A DNA stretch of 64,000 nt from Aphanothece hegewaldii CCALA 016 (GTDB lineage: Bacteria; Cyanobacteriota; Cyanobacteriia; Cyanobacteriales; Microcystaceae): NCBI RefSeq assembly GCF_003007785.1, contig NZ_PXOH01000001.1:186001-250000 (forward strand), in the 5' to 3' direction. The first letter of the stretch is position 1. Every line of letters begins with the position of its first letter. Both the position numbers and the translations under genes were made by a program. The notes under the pieces were generated by a model. It was not told the DNA's origin, searched no databases, and saw nothing but the letters and a program-made list of their open reading frames with translations. Shown in pieces: positions 8,013 to 17,039 of this stretch.

Positions 8013-9143
8013 ATGCAGGGACTATTTAAACGGTTATGGCAATGGCTGAAACGATTGTTGGGATTGGGACAAACATCCAATACAGGGAAAATAGCGCTCT
8101 TGTTACCCCCATTAACCGCTACAGATTATGAGTTTCTTTTCATGCAGTTACTCGAAGGAATTGCTCACGGTTGGCATGAAGGAAGAGTGCTAAAATTTTT
8201 TCATGCTCTTGACGATCGCAGTCGCCCCAGAGATTGGGTGATTTGGTTAGAAGGTTTTGGCGAAAAAGTTCGCTCTTCTACTGCACCTAATCAAATATTA
8301 GCAGTCCGTATGATCCGTTTAGGCGAATTAGCTCAGTCTTTCCCCGAAATTGAGCAAATCGGCGTAACTTCTATGAAAATCGGGCAAGAAATCTATGCTA
8401 AATCTACAGAAAATGTCGTTTGGGAATACGAAGGACCAGATTTAGCCGAAAACGCTGTGATTGCTGAAGTTCCCTTTCTCCCGTCAACAGATACGCCCGA
8501 TCCTGAAAGTTCCCAGACACTAACACTAGATGAATTATTCACTCGCTTACAAAATGATCCAGAATTAGCGAGTTTGATGAGTGAACAATTAGGTCTTCAA
8601 ACAGCCGATCCGACGACAATTATTCAAACATTAGTAGAACAATTTCAGTCATCACAGCTACAAAATGATGAAAATCTACCCAAAACAGCCGATGATTGGT
8701 TTGATGTTGGTTTAAAACAAGCTGAGAGTTCTAACTGGGAAGGTGCGATCGCTAGTTTTGATCGTGCGATTGCAATAGATCCTGAAGATGCTCAAGCATG
8801 GCACAATCGAGGTAGTGCTTTAGGAATGTTAGGCCGTTTTGAAGAAGCTTTAGTTAGTTTTGATCGCGCTATTGCTTTAGATCCTGAAAATTCCCAAATC
8901 TGGAATATTCGAGGTAGTATTTTTTATGGTTTAGAACGTTGGGAAGAAGCTTTAAAATGTTGGGAAAAATGCTTAGAGTTAGAGCCAGCTTTTTATCCTG
9001 GTTGGTATAATCGAGGCTGTGTATTGGAGATTTTAGGACAGAAAGAAAACGCGATCGTCTCTTACCGCAAAGCGTTAGCCATTCAGCCAGATTTTGATGT
9101 TGCTCAAGCTCGTTTAAATGATTTATTAGAGAATAAAAGTTAA
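8013..9143 (+). CDS. TPR-repeat protein with an N-terminal cyanobacterial domain
   Basis: The 376-residue protein has a basic amphipathic start (LFKRLWQWLKRLLGLG), a domain of unknown function to about residue 150, an acidic linker, and then four tetratricopeptide repeats from about residue 225 to the end (repeated WxxxGxxxxxLGRFEEAL and FDRAIAIDPE motifs). TPR arrays bind other proteins, so an adaptor role is likely. The frame is open from a TTG at 7989, but ATG 8013 has an AGGAAAG sequence just upstream and is preferred. No neighbour points to a pathway. Confidence 0.8.
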   Translation: MQGLFKRLWQWLKRLLGLGQTSNTGKIALLLPPLTATDYEFLFMQLLEGIAHGWHEGRVLKFFHALDDRSRPRDWVIWLEGFGEKVRSSTAPNQILAVRMIRLGELAQSFPEIEQIGVTSMKIGQEIYAKSTENVVWEYEGPDLAENAVIAEVPFLPSTDTPDPESSQTLTLDELFTRLQNDPELASLMSEQLGLQTADPTTIIQTLVEQFQSSQLQNDENLPKTADDWFDVGLKQAESSNWEGAIASFDRAIAIDPEDAQAWHNRGSALGMLGRFEEALVSFDRAIALDPENSQIWNIRGSIFYGLERWEEALKCWEKCLELEPAFYPGWYNRGCVLEILGQKENAIVSYRKALAIQPDFDVAQARLNDLLENKS

Positions 9144-9157
9144 CTTTTTGAGCATAT

Positions 9158-9484
9158 CTATTGTAATGCTTGACGAGCTAATAACCGATCGCGTAATCCT
9201 TGTGGAGCAAATTTAGCTTCATTCATACTACGAATATCTTGCGCTTGTTGTTGCCTTTGCTTAAGATAAAATTCAACATCTTGTTGATAATTGAGATAGT
9301 AAGCAATCGTAGCATATATATCAGCTAATTTGAATGGATAACGATAAGCGATTTCTTCTGCTGTTAAACCTTGCTTAACGACAGTAACAAGAGTATCTAA
9401 GGTTACGCGAGTATTACCGATTCTAAACACACCATCAGCATTAACTTTCAAAGGTGGAGACTCAGGTATAATTGCTAAAGTCAT
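9158..9484 (-). CDS. DUF433 family protein (VapB45-like antitoxin type)
   Basis: The 108-residue protein carries the DUF433 helix-turn-helix core: DGVFRIGNTRVTLDTLV followed by GLTAEEIAYRYPFKLADIY. DUF433 proteins usually act as antitoxins paired with a DUF5615 PIN-like toxin, but here no toxin gene lies beside it: the downstream neighbour is the convergent TPR gene and the upstream one is a divergent NADAR gene. A longer frame from a TTG at 9505 exists, but AGGA lies 9 bases before ATG 9484, which I take as the start. It may be a solitary antitoxin or a regulator of a distant partner. Confidence 0.8.
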   Translation of the reverse strand: MTLAIIPESPPLKVNADGVFRIGNTRVTLDTLVTVVKQGLTAEEIAYRYPFKLADIYATIAYYLNYQQDVEFYLKQRQQQAQDIRSMNEAKFAPQGLRDRLLARQALQ

Positions 9485-9577
9485 ATAAAAAATTCCTAAA
9501 AACAAAAGCGAGTTTATAGTTTATTGTAGCTATTTTGGGCAAACTAATAGAGTAGTGATTAATTAGGATAAATAAGA

Positions 9578-10051
9578 ATGAGTGAACCAATCATGTTTTA
9601 TCATCAGGATCGACCTTATGGTTTTTTTTCTAACTTTTCTACCCATGCAGTTTATCTTAAGGGTAAAATTTGGCCAACTTCAGAACATTATTTTCAAGCG
9701 CAAAAATTTACGGGTACACCGAAAGAAGAAGATGTTCGTCTAGCAAAAAAACCAGGAGAAGCAGCAAAAATAGGACGCGATCAAAATAATCCTATACGTT
9801 CTGACTGGAATGCTGTAAAAAATGATGTTATGCGCGAGGCTCTTTATGCTAAATTTACTCAACATCCTGATTTAACTAAAAAACTGCTGGCAACAAAAGA
9901 CGTTCAACTGATTGAACATACTCCAAATGATGGTTATTGGGGTGATGGTGGTGATGGTAGTGGAAAAAATATGCTTGGGTTATTACTGATGGAAATACGC
10001 GCTCAGATTCGTAAGGAGCTTCAAGGTATTTTATTTGTAGAAAGCGATTAG
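9578..10051 (+). CDS. NADAR family protein (YbiA-like N-glycosidase/ADP-ribose-related)
   Basis: The 157-residue protein matches the NADAR (YbiA/RibX) fold: YGFFSNFS near the N-terminus, WPTSEHYFQAQKF at about residue 35, and the C-terminal WGDGGDGSGKNMLGLLLMEIR. Members hydrolyse N-glycosidic bonds. Some act on riboflavin-pathway intermediates (detoxifying them) and some remove ADP-ribose from guanine in DNA. All the conserved motifs are present, so it is probably active. No riboflavin gene or ADP-ribosyltransferase gene is adjacent, so the substrate cannot be chosen from context. It stands alone, 33 bases before a Uma2 gene. Confidence 0.88.
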   Translation: MSEPIMFYHQDRPYGFFSNFSTHAVYLKGKIWPTSEHYFQAQKFTGTPKEEDVRLAKKPGEAAKIGRDQNNPIRSDWNAVKNDVMREALYAKFTQHPDLTKKLLATKDVQLIEHTPNDGYWGDGGDGSGKNMLGLLLMEIRAQIRKELQGILFVESD

Positions 10052-10083
10052 AATATTAGTACCAAGTAGTTGAGTGATCGATT

Positions 10084-10650
10084 ATGTCTGTTGAGATCAA
10101 TCAATTGATGCGTTGGACGACGGCGGATCTTGAATTATTACCCGATGATGGCTCTCGTTATGAGATTATTAATGGAGAACTTTTTGTGACTCGATCGCCC
10201 CATGTACTACATCAAACGACTTGCGTCAAAATGGCGACTCAGTTAGAAAATTGGTCAGAGCAAACAGGTAATGGTGTTGTAATTTTTGCTCCTGGTATCA
10301 TTTTTACCGATGCAGATAATGTAATTCCTGATTTAATTTGGGTGAGTAAAGAACGTTTAGAGCAAGTCATTGATGATGCGGGACATTTAACGGGTGCGCC
10401 AGAATTAGTAATAGAAGTTTTATCACCGGGAAAAGATCAAGAAAGACGAGATAAACAGCTAAAACTTAAGTTATATTCGGCAAAAGGAGTTCATGAATAT
10501 TGGATTGTTGATCGACAAAAACAACAAATAGAAGTTTATCGTCGAGATAATGCAGCGTTAACATTAGTTATGACTTTATATCCGAATGATACGCTAACGA
10601 GTCCTCTTTTACCTAATTTTAGCTGTTTGGTGAGTCGTATTTTTCGTTAA
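10084..10650 (+). CDS. Uma2 family restriction endonuclease-like protein
   Basis: This 188-residue PD-(D/E)xK-fold protein belongs to the Uma2 (DUF820) family, hugely expanded in cyanobacteria. The fold is visible as DGSRYEIINGELFV near the N-terminus, VIPDLIWVSKE, the acidic strand PELVIEVLSPG, and the LKLYSAKGVHEYWIVD end. The putative catalytic Asp, Glu and Lys are present. The biological role of the family is unknown; many copies are thought to be mobile or domesticated. Its stop codon overlaps the stop of the convergent tex gene (TTAA). Confidence 0.88.
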   Translation: MSVEINQLMRWTTADLELLPDDGSRYEIINGELFVTRSPHVLHQTTCVKMATQLENWSEQTGNGVVIFAPGIIFTDADNVIPDLIWVSKERLEQVIDDAGHLTGAPELVIEVLSPGKDQERRDKQLKLKLYSAKGVHEYWIVDRQKQQIEVYRRDNAALTLVMTLYPNDTLTSPLLPNFSCLVSRIFR

Positions 10651-12806
10651 ACATCTTTCATTGATAAACTAATTCTTTTTAGTTTTTCATTTACTTCCAT
10701 TACTTTTACTTTTACGACTTGTCCAACTTTTACGATTTGTTTTGGATCGGATACAAATTGATTAGCGAGTTGGGAAATATGCACTAAACCATCTTGATGT
10801 ACACCAATATCAACAAATGCGCCAAAATTTACAACATTTGTTATTACACCTTCTAAAATTAATCCTTCTTTAAGATCGGTAATTTCTTTTATTTCTGCTT
10901 CAAAGGTAGCATACTTAAATTCTTCTCTAGGATCTCTCCCTGGTTTTTCGAGTTCTTGAATGACATCTTTTAAGGTGGGTAAACCAACTTTATCGCTAAC
11001 AAATTGCTTAAGATCTAACGTTTTTAAATGATGATTTTTTTGACTAATTTGGGAAATAGGAATGTTTAAAAAAGATGCGATCGCTTCTACTGTTTTATAA
11101 CTTTCTGGATGTACTGCGGTATTATCTAAGGGATTTTCTCCATCCCGAATTCTTAAAAAACCTGCCGCTTGTTCAAACGCTTTTGCACCGAGTTTAGGTA
11201 CTTTTAGTAATTCCTTTCGATTCTCAAATTTTCCTATTTCGTTGCGATAAGTAACAATATTATTCGCTACTGTTGAATTAATTCCTGAAACAAAGGTTAG
11301 TAATTCTTTCGAGGCGGTATTTAGATCTACACCTACATAATTCACACAGCTTTCTACTGTTTCATCTAGTTTTTTCTTTAGTAACTTTTGATCTACATCG
11401 TGTTGATATTGCCCGACTCCGATTGATTTAGGCTCGATTTTTACTAATTCTGCTAAGGGATCTTGTAAGCGTCTTCCGATACTAATTGCACCTCTAATTG
11501 TTAGATCAAGATTAGGAAATTCTTCTCGCGCTACATCAGACGCAGAATAAATAGATGCACCTGATTCGTTGACAGTAACTTTAATCGGTTTTTGCTCTAA
11601 ATTTTTAAGAATTTCACTCATGAATTGATCGGTTTCACGAGATGCGGTTCCGTTTCCAATAGCAATTAATTGTATTTGATGTTTTTGAATTAATTTTTTA
11701 ATAACATCTTTCGCTTCTTGTAGTTGTTTTTCACTACCAAAAGGAAAAATTGTTTGATATTCTAAAAATTGTCCTGTTTCTGATAAAATAGCGACTTTAC
11801 AACCTGTTCTAAATCCAGGATCGACGGCTAAAGTCGGTTTCATTCCAGCAGGTGAAGATAGGAGTAAGTTTCTTAAATTTTCTTCAAAAGTTGTAATTGA
11901 TTCTAAATCAGCCCATTGCTTTTTTAGGAGACGAATTTCACGCATTAAAGAGGGTTTAATTAAACGATTAAAGGAATCTCCAAGCATTTTTCGATAAAAT
12001 TCTTTAAGTTGAGAAGTTTTAGTTTTAATTTCTTGGGAAGTTAGATAATTTATGACTGTTGACTCATCAAAATCAATATCAACTGATAAAATATCTTCGC
12101 TTTCTCCACGAAAAAGAGCTAGGATATGATGAGGTGCTGCTTTAGCAAGAGAAATTTTAAAGTTACGATACATTTCATATTTAGTGCTACCTTCAGGATG
12201 TGTATTTTTAATCTGAGAAACAAATACACCGTCTTTAAGGAGATAATCTCGTAAATAAGCTCTTAAGTTAGCTTTTTCGGCTATTTCTTCGGCTAAAATA
12301 TCGGATGCACCTTGTAAGGCTTCGTCTACGGTTTTAACGTCTTTTTCAGGGGAAATATATTGATTAGCTTCTTGTTCAATATTTAAAGGTAAGACATGAG
12401 GAGAATTAAGAGATTTGATTAAATTTGCTAAAGGTTCTAAGCCTTTTTCTCTTGCTATTGTCGCTTTGGTTCGCCGTTTGGGTTTATAGGGTAAATATAG
12501 ATCTTCTAATTCATTTTTTAGGAGACAAGATTGGATTTTAACTTTAAGGTCTTCTGTAAGTTTATTTTGTGTGGCAATAGCTTCTAGTATTGTTGATTTG
12601 CGTTGTTCTAATTCTATTAAATAATTGTAGCGATCTTGAATTGATCTAAGTTGCACTTCATCTAATGATTCTGTTTTTTCTTTGCGATATCGAGCAATAA
12701 AGGGAATTGTTGCACCCTCAGCTAATAAATTTAAAGCATTTTGGACTCTTACAGTCTGGATAGATAATTCAGAAGCGATAAGTTTAGGAATATCCAGTTG
12801 TGACAT
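10647..12806 (-). CDS. tex: Tex family RNA-binding transcription accessory protein
   Basis: The 719-residue protein has the full Tex layout. It has an N-terminal helical/HTH region with IPFIARYRKEKT (about 30-45), a YqgF/RuvX-like nuclease-fold domain around AVDPGFRTGCKVAIL (about 330), and a helix-hairpin-helix pair (about 490-560). A C-terminal S1 domain (about 648-718) ends right after ISLSMKDV. Tex binds RNA/DNA and interacts with the transcription and ribosome machinery; it is homologous to eukaryotic Spt6. It is a single-gene unit, divergent from ccmK3 and convergent with the Uma2 gene. Confidence 0.94.
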   Translation of the reverse strand: MSQLDIPKLIASELSIQTVRVQNALNLLAEGATIPFIARYRKEKTESLDEVQLRSIQDRYNYLIELEQRKSTILEAIATQNKLTEDLKVKIQSCLLKNELEDLYLPYKPKRRTKATIAREKGLEPLANLIKSLNSPHVLPLNIEQEANQYISPEKDVKTVDEALQGASDILAEEIAEKANLRAYLRDYLLKDGVFVSQIKNTHPEGSTKYEMYRNFKISLAKAAPHHILALFRGESEDILSVDIDFDESTVINYLTSQEIKTKTSQLKEFYRKMLGDSFNRLIKPSLMREIRLLKKQWADLESITTFEENLRNLLLSSPAGMKPTLAVDPGFRTGCKVAILSETGQFLEYQTIFPFGSEKQLQEAKDVIKKLIQKHQIQLIAIGNGTASRETDQFMSEILKNLEQKPIKVTVNESGASIYSASDVAREEFPNLDLTIRGAISIGRRLQDPLAELVKIEPKSIGVGQYQHDVDQKLLKKKLDETVESCVNYVGVDLNTASKELLTFVSGINSTVANNIVTYRNEIGKFENRKELLKVPKLGAKAFEQAAGFLRIRDGENPLDNTAVHPESYKTVEAIASFLNIPISQISQKNHHLKTLDLKQFVSDKVGLPTLKDVIQELEKPGRDPREEFKYATFEAEIKEITDLKEGLILEGVITNVVNFGAFVDIGVHQDGLVHISQLANQFVSDPKQIVKVGQVVKVKVMEVNEKLKRISLSMKDV

Positions 12807-12852
12807 GAGTTATGAAAGCAAATCTGTTTAAGAAAACTACTCTAATATAAGC

Positions 12853-12858
12853 TATAAT
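12853..12858 (+). promoter_or_regulatory. -10 box upstream of ccmK3
   Basis: TATAAT lies 54 bases before the ccmK3 start in the short gap divergent from tex. The candidate -35 region (TTTAAG at 12827-12832, spacing 20) is weak. The ccmK3 ribosome-binding site AGGAG at about 12896-12900 is clear. Confidence 0.5.
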
Positions 12859-12911
12859 TAAGCGTTGCTGCAAAAGTATCATGCTTGATTCCCAAGAGGA
12901 GACGATAAGAC

Positions 12912-13220
12912 ATGCCCCAAGCAGTCGGTGTAATTCAAACCCTAGGTTTTCCCCCCATTTTAGCGGCGGCTGATGCAATGGTCAAAGGAGGACGAGTTAC
13001 TTTAGTCTATTTTGATTTAGCCGAAAGATCAGAATTTGTCGTGGCGATTCGTGGGCCGATTTCTGAGGTTAGACCTGCGGTAGAAGCGGGATTAAAAGCG
13101 GCCGAAAGTTGTCACGGAGGCAATGTCGTTAGTCATTATATTGTACCTAATCCGCCCGAAAATGTAGTGGCTGTTTTACCGATCGCCTATACAGCAAAAG
13201 TAGAACGGTTTCGCAGTTAG
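12912..13220 (+). CDS. ccmK3: CcmK3-type carboxysome shell protein (BMC-H)
   Basis: The 102-residue BMC-domain hexamer subunit begins MPQAVGVIQTLGFPPILAAA, with VTLVYFDLAERSEFVVAIRG in the middle and HYIVPNPPENVVAVLP at the end. The sequence is closest to CcmK3, the partner that cannot form pores alone but mixes with CcmK4 into hetero-hexamers of the beta-carboxysome shell. As in other beta-cyanobacteria, the ccmK3-ccmK4 pair is away from the main ccmKLMN locus, which is not in this window. The two genes are 104 bases apart. Confidence 0.93.
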   Translation: MPQAVGVIQTLGFPPILAAADAMVKGGRVTLVYFDLAERSEFVVAIRGPISEVRPAVEAGLKAAESCHGGNVVSHYIVPNPPENVVAVLPIAYTAKVERFRS

Positions 13221-13324
13221 TCTATAGCGATTTGTATCAAATTAGACTATAGTTAATGACTGGGAATTCCCTATTGAAAAAATTCTATTGTTTATCCTGA
13301 AAAAGAAACTAGGAGTTTAAGAGT

Positions 13325-13678
13325 ATGTCAGCCCAAGCCGTCGGTTCTATTGAAACAAAAGGCTTTCCAGGGATTTTAGCCGCAGCAGACGCAATGGTGA
13401 AAGCAGGACGGATTACCATTGTAGGTTATCTCAGAGCCGGTAGCGCACGCTTTACCCTCAATATTCGTGGCGATGTGCAAGAAGTTAAAACCGCAATGGC
13501 CGCAGGTATTGACGCAGTGAACAAAACCGAAGGTGCAACGGTAGAAACTTGGGTGATTATTCCTCGTCCTCATGAAAATGTTGTTGCTGTTTTGCCGATC
13601 GATTATAGTGATGATGTTGAACCCTTTAGACTCGCTGCTGAAGGTGCTTCTGTCCCCCCCAATGGTGGAAGACGTTAA
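13325..13678 (+). CDS. ccmK4: CcmK4-type carboxysome shell protein (BMC-H)
   Basis: The 117-residue BMC-domain protein begins MSAQAVGSIETKGFPGILAA. It has the pore-loop segment RAGSARFTLNIRG (about residues 38-50) and the end VIIPRPHENVVAVLP followed by a short flexible tail. It matches CcmK4, which tunes shell permeability together with CcmK3. A ribosome-binding AGGAG occurs at about 13311-13315. Two strong hairpins follow the gene, consistent with the end of the ccmK3-ccmK4 transcript. Confidence 0.94.
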   Translation: MSAQAVGSIETKGFPGILAAADAMVKAGRITIVGYLRAGSARFTLNIRGDVQEVKTAMAAGIDAVNKTEGATVETWVIIPRPHENVVAVLPIDYSDDVEPFRLAAEGASVPPNGGRR

Positions 13679-13718
13679 TCGTTTAATAATTAACCTAAAA
13701 TTTTATATGCAATTTGTC

Positions 13719-13778
13719 GGGGCTTGGTTTTCAAGCCCTAATTTGTCTTTAGATATAAATTTTTCTTCTATCTAAAGA
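13719..13778 (+). terminator. Two consecutive hairpins after ccmK4
   Basis: The first is GGGCTTG (13720-13726)/CAAGCCC (13732-13738) with a 5-base loop. The second is TCTTTAGAT (13746-13754)/ATCTAAAGA (13770-13778), a perfect 9-base inverted repeat with a T-rich loop. Together they probably end the ccmK3-ccmK4 transcript. Confidence 0.6.
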
Positions 13779-13907
13779 TATTAATCGCCCAAATTGTAGC
13801 CGATAAATGAGTCTGGCTTTTTCTTAAACCGTTACATAATAAGGGCTAGAAGCTTTCTATAACTTAAGATACTAAAATTTTTTAATTATATTCAAACTTT
13901 TTTAATC

Positions 13908-13926
13908 TATCTAATGGCATTAGATA
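13908..13926. promoter_or_regulatory. Perfect 9-bp palindrome upstream of the DUF2382 gene
   Basis: TATCTAATG-G-CATTAGATA is a perfect inverted repeat with a single central base, ending 23 bases before the first ATG of the DUF2382 gene. Its length and position suit a dimeric regulator's operator. The regulator is not identified. Confidence 0.5.
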
Positions 13927-13948
13927 AAGAAAAAATCTGTATGTTAGG

Positions 13949-14578
13949 ATGCAATTGTTAATTAAAGAGTGTTCGATCGTGCAGATTGTACGAAATGATG
14001 GACAACTTGCAACTGTGACCCAACGCATTTCCCGCATGGGTAGTCCAGATCAACTGGTCTTATCATTCGATGATGGAACCAGCTTAACTATAGCAGAAGA
14101 CGTACTCATCCAGAATGAGGATGGCACTTATTTAATTCCTCTTGATCAAACAATGCTAACTGATATGGAGTTAGCTTCTTTGGACAATAATGAACAGATT
14201 GTTGTTCCAGTGATTAAAGAGGAGTTACAGGTTACAAAAGAGTCCGTCGAAAGATCGATGGTTCGTGTAACTACTAAGGTTGATTCTCATGAAGAGGTGA
14301 TCGATGAACCGCTATTGTATGAATGGGTTTCAGTCGATCGGGTGCCAGTTAATCAATTAATTGAGAATATACCAGATGTCCGCGAAGAAAACGGAGTTAT
14401 GGTTATTCCCATTATTGAAGAAGTCCTAGTGATTGAAAAAAAGATCTTGCTTAGAGAAGAAGTCCGTCTGACTAAGCACAAAGCAACTGTGAGAAAACCA
14501 CAACGAGTTGTGCTACGTTCTCAGATGGTTGAAATCGAAAGATTTCCGACTGAAACGACGGATAATCCTAGCATTTAA
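13949..14578 (+). CDS. DUF2382 (YsnF/AvaK-type) stress protein
   Basis: The 209-residue protein has a small N-terminal beta-rich domain (about 25-70) and a DUF2382 domain (about 85-205) with its repeated VPVIKEELQV / IPIIEEVLVIEKK strands and alternating charged residues. Family members (Bacillus YsnF, Anabaena AvaK) are linked to general, desiccation and salt stress; their biochemical role is unknown. ATG 13949 lacks a clear ribosome-binding site and GTG 13979 is an alternative start. A palindromic operator-like site lies just upstream. The next gene carries the same domain, which suggests related function. Confidence 0.8.
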   Translation: MQLLIKECSIVQIVRNDGQLATVTQRISRMGSPDQLVLSFDDGTSLTIAEDVLIQNEDGTYLIPLDQTMLTDMELASLDNNEQIVVPVIKEELQVTKESVERSMVRVTTKVDSHEEVIDEPLLYEWVSVDRVPVNQLIENIPDVREENGVMVIPIIEEVLVIEKKILLREEVRLTKHKATVRKPQRVVLRSQMVEIERFPTETTDNPSI

Positions 14579-14688
14579 ACTAGCGATTTTTTCAGAACTT
14601 TAAGCCATCAAATTGGTTATAGTATACAACCTGCAAAAACGCGGGGAATATTTCCCTGACTAAAACAATCTTATTAAGGAGAAAATCT

Positions 14689-15648
14689 ATGCAGACGATA
14701 TTGGGTTTATTTGATAACCACGAATCAGTAAAAGCGGTTTATGATGATCTTTTACAAGAAGGACTTAACCCCAGAGATATCGAAGTTCTCAGAAGAAACA
14801 ATACTGATGAACTGAATCATCTCAAAAGTAGTATGGATGATCCTGATGTGGATTTCTATCTTGAGAGTGTAAACCAAGGTGGAACATTAGTATCAGTTGA
14901 TACCCCAGATGACAAAGCTCGTCGAGTGGCTGAAATTCTTACTCGTCATGGCATGATCGATGTAGATAGACACGCTCAAACTTTAAGATCGCAAGGTAGT
15001 AATGTTCAATTACGCAACTACAACGACAATGATCAAGTGCTACAAGTGGTTGAAGAATCTTTAGCAGTTGGTAAACGCGAAGTTGAACGGGGTCGCGTAC
15101 GGGTCTACAATCGGATTACGGAGCGTGCAGTAGAAGAACAAATCGGCCTACGCGATGAGACAATTAATGTTGAAAGACGTACGGTTAATCGTCCGTTGTC
15201 GGGTGCTGAACTTGATGCTGCTTTCCAAGAGCGTTCTTTTGAAATGACCGAAGTAGACGAAGAAGCAGTTGTCGCTAAGACTGCACGTGTCGTCGAAGAA
15301 GTGGTTATTAGTAAAGAAGTTGCTAATAAAGTTGAGACGATCCGAGATACTGTCCGTCGCAGTGATGTACAGGTTGAAGAAGATTACCAGACTGCTCGTC
15401 AATACTCTGATTATGACACGGATTTTCGTTCCTATTACGATCGCGATTTAGCTAACACTGGAATGACCTACGAACAGTATAGCCCCGCTTTCCGTTATGG
15501 TCATCAACTAGCTGATCATTATCCTGGACGGAGTTGGACAGATATTGAATCCGATGCTCATCAAATGTGGGAAGATAGAAATCCTAACACCTGGGATAAA
15601 TTCCGCGCTATTATTCGTCATTCTTTTGAAAGAGTAAATGCTAAATAA
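14689..15648 (+). CDS. General stress protein with DUF2382 domain
   Basis: The 319-residue protein has three parts. An N-terminal YflT/GSP17M-like domain (about 1-95, ILGLFDNHESVKAVYDDLL) is followed by a central DUF2382 domain (about 118-225). The acidic C-terminal module (about 245-319) has the pattern FRYGHQLADHYPGRSWTDIE and WEDRNPNTWDKFRAIIRH. This composition is typical of cyanobacterial stress-induced proteins. The start ATG is set by a strong AAGGAG 7 bases upstream. It lies 110 bases downstream of another DUF2382 gene. Confidence 0.85.
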   Translation: MQTILGLFDNHESVKAVYDDLLQEGLNPRDIEVLRRNNTDELNHLKSSMDDPDVDFYLESVNQGGTLVSVDTPDDKARRVAEILTRHGMIDVDRHAQTLRSQGSNVQLRNYNDNDQVLQVVEESLAVGKREVERGRVRVYNRITERAVEEQIGLRDETINVERRTVNRPLSGAELDAAFQERSFEMTEVDEEAVVAKTARVVEEVVISKEVANKVETIRDTVRRSDVQVEEDYQTARQYSDYDTDFRSYYDRDLANTGMTYEQYSPAFRYGHQLADHYPGRSWTDIESDAHQMWEDRNPNTWDKFRAIIRHSFERVNAK

Positions 15649-15907
15649 ACTCTTGCCGTTTACTCTTATTATTGAATAATACTTGTTTGTATTTAAGAGG
15701 CCAATCGTCTGCATTGTGTCTCTTTTTTTTGGTTAGATTTTGGTTAGTATTCGATACGTTTTATTCTCGATTATAATCTAAATTCCTCATCCAATGAAAA
15801 CCGAGAAAGTTGTTTTATCGTCATCAGGGATTGGCGGGTTAAAAAAAAGCAATATATCACAAATTTTTCTAAAGTTCTACTGGCAAACAAAAATACATAG
15901 ACAATTT

Positions 15908-16834
15908 TTATTCATGGCGAAACAATTCTTTAGATTCATAACTTAAAGGTTCGACATGAATCACGACTCGTACAGGGCTATATCTTTCTTCTAGTCGTCT
16001 TTCTACATCTTCAGTAATTTGATGAGATCCTTTGACATCATCTGCATCGACAATTAAGTGCATCTCGATAAAAACTTGTCGCCCAACAATTCCCCGCGAT
16101 GCAATATCATGACAGTTAACCACACCAGAAACCGACATAACAATCTGATGAATTTCTTCTGGTGGGATCGCAATTTCATCGACTAACCAAGGTATATTTT
16201 CTTTAAGCACTTTCCAACCGCTCAAAAACACCATAAAGGCGACAGGAAAAGATAATATTACATCTAATGATTGTAATTGAGGAATATGCCAAATTTGTCC
16301 GATCCAAATGCCAATTAATCCCGCTAAAACGGCGATCGTTACCCAGATATCACTCATGGTATGGTAAGCATCAGCAACTAAAATAGGGCTACCGATCCGT
16401 TTTCCGACTCGTCGTTCATAAAACGCAACAAAAATATTAACGCCCAACACGAGCAAAAGTATCCATAACTCAGTCCCCGCAATCTTAACAGTTTCTCCAC
16501 CATGAATAATCCGATCTACGGCGCTGCTGATAATCTCAAAGCAAGCAACCCCCAAAAATGCGGCAATTCCTAACGCCCCTAAACCTTCATATTTCTGGTG
16601 TCCGTACGGATGTTCTCGATCTGGGTGAGGTGATGAAAAACGATTTGCCACTAAACCTAAGACGTTATTTGCGCTATCCGTAACGCTATGGAGTGCATCT
16701 GCTTGTAAACTCAAGGAACCGATTTTTAAGCCCACCCATCCTTTTAAACCCATGACAAAAAAGTTTAAAAAAAGAGTTATTAGCAAAACTTTCTGAACTT
16801 CAGAACGATTGTCGCGTATCACACTGTTTACCAT
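15908..16834 (-). CDS. Cation diffusion facilitator (CDF) family metal exporter
   Basis: The 308-residue transporter has six predicted transmembrane helices and a C-terminal cytoplasmic ferredoxin-like domain. The two metal-site helices carry DALHSVTDS (about residues 46-54) and DAYHTMSDIW (about 155-164), the zinc/iron-type ligands of CDF proteins. The C-terminal domain includes HIEPL-like ending VVIHVEPLSYE. The likely role is proton-driven export of Zn2+ or another divalent metal. It stands alone on the minus strand with a 200-base upstream gap. Confidence 0.9.
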   Translation of the reverse strand: MVNSVIRDNRSEVQKVLLITLFLNFFVMGLKGWVGLKIGSLSLQADALHSVTDSANNVLGLVANRFSSPHPDREHPYGHQKYEGLGALGIAAFLGVACFEIISSAVDRIIHGGETVKIAGTELWILLLVLGVNIFVAFYERRVGKRIGSPILVADAYHTMSDIWVTIAVLAGLIGIWIGQIWHIPQLQSLDVILSFPVAFMVFLSGWKVLKENIPWLVDEIAIPPEEIHQIVMSVSGVVNCHDIASRGIVGRQVFIEMHLIVDADDVKGSHQITEDVERRLEERYSPVRVVIHVEPLSYESKELFRHE

Positions 16835-17039
16835 AGAACTGGGTTCATATTTATTATATTAATTTGAAAAGAAAAATCACCTAAAACCTTATATGCTATT
16901 GACTTTAGCTATCTTTTATGTAACTAAAATGAGTAGTTTATTGAGATATTTTGTAACAAAGAATCCCTCTAAGCGTAATTGTTTGGTAAATTCATCTGTT
17001 GTAGAAAAAAAAAGTTTTTCATTAACTGACTAATTGGCT

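Noticed and set aside
9578-10051. NADAR gene as part of an ADP-ribosylation defence pair
   Set aside because: No ADP-ribosyltransferase (DarT-like) gene adjoins it; the family also has housekeeping members.
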